Source: DAOTXN01 sp034435435 (GTDB lineage Bacteria; Chloroflexota; Anaerolineae; S140-20). Taken from it: 9,775 nt of DNA. Positions 6,201 through 9,775 of the stretch are shown in pieces. Under the pieces are notes generated by a model, which was not told the DNA's origin, ran no database searches, and was given only the letters and a program-made list of their open reading frames with translations. Each line of letters opens with the position of its first letter. The first letter of the stretch is position 1. A program made the translations under genes and the position numbers. The stretch lies in NCBI GenBank assembly GCA_034435435.1, contig DAOTXN010000066.1, positions 1 to 9,775 on the forward strand, in the 5' to 3' direction.

Positions 6201-8409
6201 CCGGGTGGCGCACGAGAGCGGGCAACTATCCGGCAACGAGCAGCGGCTGTGGAACTATGCCACCGGCAGCCGGGTCGCCACGAGCGGCGCGGGCGGGCCA
6301 ACCGGCAACCATCTGGTGGTGTGGGACAACAGCGCCAACACGGTCATCTACGGGCAACGCTTCCGCCCCTTGCAAGCCGGGTTCACGGCCGAGCCGAGGT
6401 ACGGCCCGGCCCCTCTCACCGTGCAATTCACCGACGCCGCGACCCCGGTGGGGCAGTTTGGCCCCGTGGCCGATCAGTGGTACTGGACCTTTGGCGAGGG
6501 CGGCGCAGAGCTGCCGTCCACGCAACGCAACCCCCTGCACACCTATCAGAACCCCGGCATCTACGCCGTGAGCCAGCGCGTGACCGACACGCAAACCGGC
6601 GAATGGGACGTGTTGACGCGCCACGACTACATTACCGTCGTGCGCGTCATCACCTACCGCTACGATGGGCTATATCGGCTGGTGCAGGCCGATTACTCCA
6701 ACGGTGAGAGCTTCCAGTATGCTTATGATGCGGTGGGCAACCGCACGGCTTACACGGCGACCATTGCCAGCACGGCGGTCACCACCTACAGCTACGACGC
6801 GGCCAATCGGCTTGTCAACGCCGGGGGCGTGACGTATACTTGGGACGCGCGCGGCAACCTGCTGGCCGACGGCGTCTACACCTACACCTGGGACGCGGCC
6901 GGCCGGCTGATCACCGTCACCGACGGGGTGAACACGCTGCGCTTCCGTTACGACGGCGACGGCAACCGCCTGCTGCGCATCGTCAACGGCACGTTAACAA
7001 CGCATACGCTGGATGTTGGGTTACCTCTGCCCGAAGTGCTGATTGAGCACCCGCCCAAAGGGCGTACCCATCCCCAATCTACCCTCTACCTGCACCTACC
7101 GCACAGCATCGCCGCTGACAATGGCAAGGCCTGGACCTACACCGCCGCCGATGGCCTGGGCAGCGTGCGCCAGCAGCTCGATGCGTCCGGGCAGGTGGTG
7201 AGTGTGAACGGCTACCGGCCCTTCGGGGAGCCGCTGGACGGAGACGGTGGTACGCCCTACGGATTTACCGGCGAGTGGTGGGAGGTGGAGGCGGGGCTGC
7301 TGTTCCTGCGGACGCGATATCTGCGTGTAGACTTGGGACGTTTCATCTCTCAAGACCCTTTATCAGGTGACAGTAGCCAACCCCAGTCTTTGAACGGCTA
7401 CTCTTGGGTCGAAGACAATCCGATTAACAGAGTTGACCCTTCAGGATTATTGAGCAATAGGTCTATTGCTGCAAGTTTTGGTTCTTTCGATTTCGAGGAG
7501 GTGATGCGTCGTTTTCAAGACAATGGGCATTGGGGATTTCTTGCTGCTCTCCAAGATGCCACGATAGGCAACCGAATCACTCTGGGTTTGAATGGGGAAG
7601 GGGATTCAAGGGCCAATTTCAGGATCCAATGTCAGAACGGTTTGATTATTCTAGTGCCCGAGAGCACTCAGGGGCGCTATGCCGGACTGGTACCGATGAC
7701 CCTGGCTGCATTCGAAGGGGCTGTGTTGGACGATGGAACCGGAGCGCGCAACTTTGCCAAAAGGCAGGGGACACCTGTATGGCGGCTACCAAACCGGTGG
7801 AACTGGTTCTTTGTGAACGACAGGGGTGGAAGAAGTGGGCTAGGATACCCCGACTTTTCCCTCACAACCAACTTGCCCGATTTCAAGTCCGTAGGATTGT
7901 CTCCTATACTGCCCAGGGCCCTCAGAAGCGGTTTAGTTGGAGGAATCCTCAAAAAGCTTGGGGCCGGTGTGGGAATTGACGGCATAGTGGATCGCTACGG
8001 CAATATCTACATCGTTGGCAACGTTGGTATAGGTTTTGGATTTGATTTTGGTGGCTACCTTGAGGGGTACGTTACCACTGCAGGGCTCTCGCGGGAAGGC
8101 ACAGATATACCTACCGAAGAGGAATTGAAGAACACTATCAAGGGATTGTCCTTGGGATTCAGCGGAGGTCTTGGTGTGGGGGGAGGCGCGTATGCAGTAG
8201 ATCGAGGAAGAGGTGCCATCATATATAGCCAACGACTTCAGGCGAGAGTCTCTGGTGGATTTGCCGGCACATTGTGGCTTTTCAAGGATGCCAACCTGGC
8301 CTGGGACTGGATAGACAATGTGCAGGGCTATTCAAGGGAGGATATTCACCATGACCCACTATCCGATGTGGATATGTGTAATGACTGTTCAAATTATCCG
8401 TTTCCATAA
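250..8409 (+). CDS. Giant RHS/YD-repeat protein with inserted Big-1, propeller and PKD block and variable C-terminal tip
   Basis: This 2,719-residue protein is numbered from TTG 250; the start is uncertain, with GTG 298 as alternative. Domains in order are:
- PA14-like end (1-15).
- DUF6531-type entry with PVNTKTGNY (~43-51) and LGYGWTHNHDRR (~89-100).
- About 40 YD repeats of the form Y.YD.LGRL..VTD (~276-1277).
- Inserted block (~1278-2130): repeat-derived linker, Big-1-like domain (~1375-1465), beta-sandwich ending YPVVVDP, seven-bladed propeller (~1690-2038), PKD domain (~2040-2130).
- Six more YD-like units, then the RHS core (~2300-2400) with DGLGSVRQ, GRFISQDP and DPSGL.
- A 319-residue tip.
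RHS proteins form a hollow beta shell that encloses a C-terminal effector, often a toxin. An Arg/Asp/Asp set (R2364, D2369, D2396) is placed as in self-cleaving RHS/TcC cores, which is inference. No signal peptide is visible, probably because the 5' end is lost. Confidence 0.9.
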   Translation: MQARWSGPSFDEEVIPVYGLPDDINPDECPYVSCDGQDYQGGPVNTKTGNYLYQAQDVQLQTLAGRLAFKRTYSAQATDAEWPGLLGYGWTHNHDRRLIFPGDPQGEDGVVILRGQSGSALRFTITDDDQYVARPEVKAQMVEIDGGEAGITYVITAPNQSVLTFNDSLLKTERDPQGNVLTYTYAVTGWLARVEDASGRYLAFEVGMPGLSEDRLLSVSDHTGRVVQFGYYTETGDLAVVTDTRGLGWTYTYSGSTHWLYEARDPYGRLIERNEYDAYGRVLTQTDGLSHTISFDYHIDTTSRTTVTQPLGQVLVDVYDSRNTLVSQVRPGANVAAGRGYDGHFNRRSSADPNGHTSAYSWSENGYNLETVTDAQGHTTHFGYDACNHLTQTVDAHGGTTTYAYDVYTVVITGTGGEGEIITHTYTLCGLNQPLTITDALGNVTVNRYDAQGRLIQTARNGQYTTTYAYDAYGQRTAVTDTLDGVTRYGYDELGRTVGVTTPQGITRYAYDAADHVIAITRNYTTTVPNPDPLLYNLVTRYGFDKVGRQTHVTETAPLPGGGVEERVTRTWYDSIGQVVSVTQNYRPGEPQNYLNQYNLTTWYGYDAAGNQTAVTDTLGHVNRTFYDLLNRPVTMVVNYVDEGPMTNDQNVRTMYGYDPAGNLVTTTDALGRMVVNGYDELNRLATTTVNYVDEGPTTKDQNLRTVYGYDAVGNVVTVTDPMGRVTLNEYDALNRLVRTTVNYSPTHGQNYQNQYNLVTEYGYDPQSGQRVAVTDTLGNVTRYEYDALGRLVTTTDALSGATWVEYNAVGQRWKSHACAELAPDGSCALQYTTVFTYDIAGRLAETRDPAGGVTRYAYDALGNTRVVTDPAPLRFGDYSAEGHATHYAYDALNRLVTTTNALSGVTVLEYDALGRRVSNRQSSAVGGPWQVTSYGYDGLGRTAAMTDALGNVTRYAYDSLGNRIAITDPLTHTTVYTYDSLNRLAATQNAEGDVTRYEYDALGNRTVMTDAESIVTRYEYDAAGRLAAVVENVDEGPTTKDQNVRTEYGYDPLGRRTVITNALGYTSVYTYDALGRLVGESDALTHTTVYTYNLLGQRVAVQDADGTVVSYSYDAGGRLTAIQYPTSSVTYAYDRVGNRVAMTDSVGSTRYQYDALYRLVRVQDPFSQVVSYTYDLVGNRIGLNYPDGKTVTYTYDLLNRLIQVEDWDGGLTRYGYDAAGRLISATLPNGVQSAYTYDDADRLTQIEHRNDAEVLLARYAYALDKVGNRMTVTETILMPIEGLAALPTCPGGRCQGGGMSAAQVVEAVVGRGPGLASMAGEQGSESANQRVSASANERVGESANRRAALLPNPTPLRPKGGDYSLQSPISNLALRADRPSLPADGASLAYLAVFAYADDGEPLPDGAPVSWETSLGELVEDDEGRTTKDGLAWVALQAGETPGVAVVTATVGVSAQQRISVEIAAPEAAVYRLDEETGGRDGSETALELARNTVRETGGREAVFVQGPYHRLDFTAQGLTFSGAAPGGRSIALGYHLQEVRLGATTWLTRTDVSPQVEENAARYGLGQGVTEEYVALDAGVEQRLVLAEPLPAEGQDVTIVGAFEAPLTARLNVSRTVVYWYHPRGGRQWLAQYGPALAYDAAGHLAVLEMRLSGTEVEIVLPGAWLARATYPVVVDPLLGSRLTLASGIAANRYTPDVAYNPDDDQYLATWLFATETTVGVHARRVWADGAPDGGIFTLYQVSGAPVSEWEAPRAAYDPTSDKYLAAWAVNSGLIEWALRSRQVPASGSALGSLQAVDVGAAHYNPAVAADSLNGGYLATWDAAQNVYARRVGADGAPTGSVINVAASAAVEQDPDVAFGSAAGEYLVVWEQDSDAYARRVTSGGGLPGNAFAVATAAGNQVDPALAYAAPSDTFLATWSADNDVHGQRVDSQGRMVGNVMDIATGQPTQIAPDLGYNALTEDWLAVWRHTGTIGFANEPWGRVAHESGQLSGNEQRLWNYATGSRVATSGAGGPTGNHLVVWDNSANTVIYGQRFRPLQAGFTAEPRYGPAPLTVQFTDAATPVGQFGPVADQWYWTFGEGGAELPSTQRNPLHTYQNPGIYAVSQRVTDTQTGEWDVLTRHDYITVVRVITYRYDGLYRLVQADYSNGESFQYAYDAVGNRTAYTATIASTAVTTYSYDAANRLVNAGGVTYTWDARGNLLADGVYTYTWDAAGRLITVTDGVNTLRFRYDGDGNRLLRIVNGTLTTHTLDVGLPLPEVLIEHPPKGRTHPQSTLYLHLPHSIAADNGKAWTYTAADGLGSVRQQLDASGQVVSVNGYRPFGEPLDGDGGTPYGFTGEWWEVEAGLLFLRTRYLRVDLGRFISQDPLSGDSSQPQSLNGYSWVEDNPINRVDPSGLLSNRSIAASFGSFDFEEVMRRFQDNGHWGFLAALQDATIGNRITLGLNGEGDSRANFRIQCQNGLIILVPESTQGRYAGLVPMTLAAFEGAVLDDGTGARNFAKRQGTPVWRLPNRWNWFFVNDRGGRSGLGYPDFSLTTNLPDFKSVGLSPILPRALRSGLVGGILKKLGAGVGIDGIVDRYGNIYIVGNVGIGFGFDFGGYLEGYVTTAGLSREGTDIPTEEELKNTIKGLSLGFSGGLGVGGGAYAVDRGRGAIIYSQRLQARVSGGFAGTLWLFKDANLAWDWIDNVQGYSREDIHHDPLSDVDMCNDCSNYPFP
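284..300 (+). promoter_or_regulatory. Shine-Dalgarno AGGAGG with GTG start candidate at 298
   Basis: AGGAGG at 284-289 is followed after 8 bases by GTG 298-300. This is the best ribosome-binding site near the start of the RHS gene. Starting here would remove 16 codons relative to TTG 250 and give a protein with no signal peptide. The same bases also encode Glu-Glu-Val in the longer frame, so the match may be fortuitous. No convincing -35/-10 promoter was recognised upstream. Confidence 0.35.
2173..2201 (+). repeat. 14-bp dimer repeat, copy 1 (diverged)
   Basis: This 29-base element corresponds to the dimer of GACGAAGGACCAAC seen at 2329 and 3352, but with several substitutions. It reads in frame as DEGPMTNDQN and fills a loop between two YD repeats. 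Confidence 0.7.
2329..2357 (+). repeat. 14-bp dimer repeat, copy 2
   Basis: The element is GACGAAGGACCAAC followed by GACGAAGGACCAAA plus A (29 bases). It is identical base for base to the copy at 3352-3380. It reads as DEGPTTKDQN in a YD loop. The unit resembles intergenic short repeats I associate with Chloroflexota genomes, which is recollection only. Confidence 0.8.
3352..3380 (+). repeat. 14-bp dimer repeat, copy 3
   Basis: All 29 bases match the copy at 2329-2357, about 1 kb away, and the peptide is again DEGPTTKDQN ahead of a YGYD unit. The upstream residues differ (VVENV here, TTVNYV there). The identity may reflect element insertion or copying of the whole loop. Confidence 0.8.
4223..4286 (+). 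repeat. 8-bp tandem repeat GCGAATCG, eight imperfect units
   Basis: Units start every 8 bases from 4223 to 4279 with consensus GCGAATCG or GCGAATCA. Three units, including the last two, are exact GCGAATCG. Because 8 is not a multiple of 3, the peptide repeats every 24 bases, giving an eight-residue period SANxRVxx (SANQRVSA, SANERVGE, SANRRA). Gain or loss of one unit would shift the frame and cut off everything downstream. The array looks like intergenic repeat sequence absorbed into a coding linker. Confidence 0.85.
4348..4368 (+). repeat. 7-bp tandem repeat CAATCTC, three exact units
   Basis: Three exact copies of CAATCTC span 21 bases and are read through as QSPISNL within the linker. 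Heptamer tandem repeats of this type are usually intergenic in GC-rich environmental bacteria; cyanobacterial STRR heptamers are an analogue. Together with the 8-bp array, it marks 4200-4370 as non-coding-type sequence now inside an open frame. Confidence 0.8.
4516..4540 (+). repeat. 14-bp dimer repeat, copy 4, inside the Big-1-like domain
   Basis: GACGAAGGACGAAC followed by GACGAAGGACG is the same dimer type as at 2329 and 3352 with C-to-G changes. It reads in the same codon phase as DEGRTTKDG, in the loop where Big-1 domains normally have a variable 'tTdanG' turn. Its presence in an unrelated domain argues for an invading DNA element rather than protein-level homology. Confidence 0.7.
5317..6366 (+). 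repeat. Seven-bladed propeller repeats of the RHS protein
   Basis: The motif (D/N/A)P.vAy......YLa.W recurs at residues about 1698, 1755, 1807, 1856, 1905, 1954 and 2007, spaced 49-57 residues. Most are followed by a strand such as VYARRV or VHGQRV and a DG-type turn. Seven units suggest a closed seven-bladed beta-propeller. The family is not named here; related repeats occur in large secreted proteins. Blades three and four are the ones duplicated at 9508-9775. Confidence 0.7.
5760..5881 (+). repeat. 122-bp direct repeat, upstream copy (in propeller blades 3-4)
   Basis: The segment is identical at every base to 9654-9775, 3,894 bases downstream, and in the same reading frame. Identity begins abruptly at 5760. 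Upstream of that the two copies are clearly homologous but diverged, with a one-codon indel. Confidence 0.95.
7450..8406 (+). other. Variable C-terminal tip (RHS-CT), 319 residues, function unknown
   Basis: The tip starts right after DPSGL. Its first half (~2401-2566) has no motif I recognise. It includes IQCQNGLIILVPES and an aromatic stretch WRLPNRWNWFFVND. The second half (~2567-2685) is glycine-rich with alternating hydrophobics and contains DRYGNIY (2581-2587), PTEEELKNTIKGLSLGFSGG and a run of GVGGG. I recall similar 'DRYGNxY ... EEL ... GGG' tails on other RHS proteins but cannot name the family. The end carries a CNDC motif. It could be a toxin, a pore- or barrel-forming domain, or a structural plug. 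No nuclease or deaminase motif is visible. Confidence 0.6.
8335..8341 (+). promoter_or_regulatory. Ribosome-binding site AGGGAGG for the lipoprotein gene
   Basis: AGGGAGG ends 9 bases before ATG 8351 and lies inside the last codons of the RHS gene. It favours 8351 over the upstream in-frame ATG at 8318 and the later ones at 8366, 8381 and 8435. It implies translation of the two genes from one message. Confidence 0.65.
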
Positions 8410-9481
8410 GCCAGATCAACAAAGGCGTCGGTTAATGGCGATTGCCGTCCTTATTACACTACTGGCACTGCTGACCTCGTGCGTTGGCCGGGAAGAAAGC
8501 AGCACAGAGAGGATGCCCTTTGTTGTTAAAATCGTCTTTTCCTCGAATAGGGGGGAAAGCGACGATATTTATATCTTGAATACTGAGAACGGAGAGCTTA
8601 CACAGTTGACCCACAACGCGGGTAGAAACATCTGGCCAATGTGGTCTCGAAATGGAGACTACATCACCTTTTTCTCCAATCGGGATGGCGATTGGGATAT
8701 ATATGTAACGAGTGCAAGTGGTTACAATCCCAAAAATCTGAGTCACGATGATTATGATAGCTTGATGCCCTTCAGTTGGTCGCCTGACAGCACACGGCTG
8801 GCTTTCAGCTCAAGTTATGATGGCCTCAGTCCAGAGATTTACATCGCCTATGTAGAGAATGGTGAGCTAGTGCGCCTTACCAACAACACCATCTATGATA
8901 GCAATCCCGTATGGTCGCCGGACGGAAATCACATAGCCTATACGTTCTCAAAGCCAGAAGGCAGAGGTCTAGCCATTGTAGAGTTACGGACAGGCCAGAC
9001 TGCCCACATACTAGAAAACGAGCCCTGGATTTCCGAACCAGTTTGGTCACCAGACGGCAATTGGATTGCCTTTGAAGCGGCTCGTCAGGATGGCACGGTG
9101 CGGATCGACGTGATTAAAGTGGATGGCAGCCAACGGTATGAATCCATTTGTGGGGACTTGTTAGCTGGTGATCCTGCCTGGTCACACAAGGGGGATTGGA
9201 TCGCCTTTGTGGGCCACTCCAGAGAAAACGGCTCATCTCAACTTTACATCGTCAGGATGGATGGCAGCGATTTGGTCACTTTGGTTGGGGATGGTGTCAT
9301 TAACCCTCCTGTCTGGTCACTGGATGATAACTGGATTATCTTTACAGGTGTTTCAAGCAAGTTGGATCGGAGACCGGGTGATTTAGACATTTATGCAGTG
9401 GAGGTGGATGGCGAAGGATTTGTGAATCTGACTCATAGCCAAGGCGATGATGAAGCTCCTGATTGGCTCTTGGGCGATTAA
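8351..9481 (+). CDS. TolB-like seven-bladed beta-propeller lipoprotein, candidate partner of the RHS tip
   Basis: From ATG 8351 this encodes 376 residues. The N-terminus has a basic stretch (RRR), a hydrophobic core and a lipobox LLTSC with Cys44, indicating a lipid-anchored exported protein. The signal region is long. A start at 8381 would give a more typical length, while 8435 would lose the positive charges. The mature part has PD40/WD40-like blades with the motifs IVFSSNRGESDDIYI, WSRNGDYITFFSNRDGDWDIYV, WSPDSTRLAFSS, WSPDGNHIAYT, WSPDGNWIAFEA, WSHKGDWIAFVG and WSLDDNWIIFTG, which makes seven. The terminal APDW is placed to close the ring. TolB-type propellers bind other proteins or peptides. 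The gene overlaps the RHS gene by 59 bases and shares its low GC, so the two probably moved together. An immunity or binding role toward the tip is inference from position. Confidence 0.85.
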   Translation: MTHYPMWICVMTVQIIRFHKPDQQRRRLMAIAVLITLLALLTSCVGREESSTERMPFVVKIVFSSNRGESDDIYILNTENGELTQLTHNAGRNIWPMWSRNGDYITFFSNRDGDWDIYVTSASGYNPKNLSHDDYDSLMPFSWSPDSTRLAFSSSYDGLSPEIYIAYVENGELVRLTNNTIYDSNPVWSPDGNHIAYTFSKPEGRGLAIVELRTGQTAHILENEPWISEPVWSPDGNWIAFEAARQDGTVRIDVIKVDGSQRYESICGDLLAGDPAWSHKGDWIAFVGHSRENGSSQLYIVRMDGSDLVTLVGDGVINPPVWSLDDNWIIFTGVSSKLDRRPGDLDIYAVEVDGEGFVNLTHSQGDDEAPDWLLGD

Positions 9482-9507
9482 GTATCATCCTATGGGTCCT
9501 CATCAAT

Positions 9508-9775
9508 GAGACGAGCCTGGGGCAGGGCTGCGTGGTCTACAGCGCCCCAGCGTTGGGCAACCCTTCGGTGGCGGCGGACAGCGTGAACGGCGGCTATCTC
9601 GTGGTTTGGGACAACGCCGCCGGGAACGTCTACGCCCGGCGCGTCACGCCCGTCGGCGCGCCCACGGGGAGCGTGATCAACGTGGCCGCCAGCGCCGCTG
9701 TGGAGCAGGACCCCGACGTGGCCTTTGGCAGCGCGGCCGGGGAATACCTGGTGGTCTGGGAGCAGGACAGCGACG
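9508..9775 (+). pseudogene. Partial second copy of the RHS propeller region, runs off the window
   Basis: In the same frame phase as the giant gene, this stretch encodes ETSLGQGCVVYSAPALGNPS then VAADSVNGGYLVVWDNAAGN and continues into text identical to propeller blade four. It matches residues ~1788-1878 of the RHS protein, first with divergence and then exactly from 9654. No ATG in frame precedes it. The nearest ATGs (9492, 9506) are in other frames, and the first is followed by an early TGA. It may be a promoterless orphan RHS fragment, a recombination remnant, or the interior of a further RHS copy whose end lies outside. It is too internal to be just an orphan tip. Confidence 0.7.
9654..9775 (+). 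repeat. 122-bp direct repeat, downstream copy (continues past the window)
   Basis: This segment is identical to 5760-5881 over its whole visible length. The true length is unknown because the window ends inside it. Both copies have the same orientation and codon phase. Confidence 0.95.

Larger units (their letters stand above)
4081..6640 (+). other. In-frame 2.56-kb insertion in the YD series: linker, Big-1-like, beta-sandwich, propeller, PKD
   Basis: YD text stops after ...LDKVGNRMTVTETI (codon ending 4080) and resumes at about 6641 with TYRYDGLYRLVQADYSNGES, so the two halves would join as a normal YD series. Between them lie a Cys/Gly-rich stretch and a tandem-repeat linker (to ~4371). 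Next comes a Big-1/invasin-like Ig domain with SLPADGASLAYLAVFAYADD and DGAPVSW. A sandwich domain follows, ending ATYPVVVDPLL (~5290). Then come seven propeller blades and a PKD domain with WYWTFGEGG and HTYQNPGIYAV. Big-1 and PKD modules usually act as extracellular spacers or adhesive domains. The block may project from the RHS shell, which is inference. Confidence 0.75.
7320..9500 (+). other. Low-GC cassette: RHS core end, C-terminal tip and partner gene
   Basis: Hand counts of 60-base lines give 46 GC (5761-5820), 30 GC (7621-7680), 22 GC (8701-8760) and 42 GC (9541-9600). The drop starts around 7310-7330, still inside the RHS core, and ends just after the lipoprotein stop. No transposase or att site is seen. 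This fits the known C-terminal displacement of RHS genes, in which the tip and the gene behind it are exchanged as a unit by homologous recombination in conserved core sequence. Confidence 0.65.

Noticed and set aside
3718..6225. 835-codon open frame on the - strand opposite the RHS gene
   Set aside because: It lies wholly antisense to a clearly domain-rich protein. It is rich in Arg, His, Pro and Gly with no recognisable domain, as expected for shadow frames of GC-rich repetitive coding sequence.
8318..8350. Start of the lipoprotein gene at ATG 8318
   Set aside because: AGGGAGG at 8335-8341 points to ATG 8351, and the longer form adds an already overlong signal region.
8420..8480. Twin-arginine (Tat) signal in the lipoprotein
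   Set aside because: RRRLMA lacks the usual S/T-R-R-x-F-L-K pattern. A basic n-region before an ordinary lipoprotein signal explains it.
9482..9507. Terminator after the lipoprotein gene
   Set aside because: No stem followed by a T-run is visible in the short gap before RHS-like sequence resumes.
9492..9520. New gene start at ATG 9492 or ATG 9506
   Set aside because: ATG 9492 meets TGA after five codons, and ATG 9506 is not in the frame that matches the RHS propeller.

Overview
The window is dominated by one giant RHS/YD-repeat gene on the + strand (about 250-8409, roughly 2,700 residues), followed by an overlapping TolB-like beta-propeller lipoprotein gene (8351-9481) and then by the start of a second, partial copy of RHS-type sequence that runs off the end (about 9508-9775). 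No RNA gene, CRISPR array, transposase or integrase is visible. The host is most likely a GC-rich bacterium with large modular surface proteins. The RHS architecture, the PA14-like remnant and the dispersed GACGAAGG-type and CAATCTC-type short repeats remind me of Chloroflexota. That assignment is recollection and inference, not proof.

Layout. Positions 1-105 may be the tail of an unidentified upstream gene ending in TGA. From 106 the frame of the giant gene is open. Its first ~50 codons look like the end of a PA14 domain, but there is no ATG or signal peptide, so the 5' end of the giant gene appears truncated or broken. Positions 376-720 hold the PVNTKTGNY entry region that precedes YD repeats. 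About 40 YD repeats follow (to ~4080), including a five-unit ~52-residue super-repeat. At 4081-6640 an 850-residue in-frame block interrupts the YD series. It contains a linker made of short DNA tandem repeats, a Big-1-like Ig domain, a beta-sandwich ending YPVVVDP, a seven-bladed propeller and a PKD domain. YD repeats then resume and lead into the RHS core (ending DPSGL at 7449) and a 319-residue variable C-terminal tip of unknown activity.

Genes together. Base composition drops sharply near 7320 (a hand-counted 60-base line goes from 46 GC in the propeller to 30 GC in the tip and 22 GC in the lipoprotein gene). It returns to 42 of 60 after 9500. The end of the core, the tip and the lipoprotein gene therefore form a compositionally foreign cassette lying between GC-rich RHS sequences. 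The sequence after the cassette is identical over at least 122 bases, in the same frame, to the propeller inside the giant gene. This geometry suggests a C-terminal displacement locus: recombination between the two copies would remove 3,894 bases, including the tip and its partner gene, and join the giant gene to whatever lies downstream. The lipoprotein is a plausible partner or immunity protein for the tip by position only.
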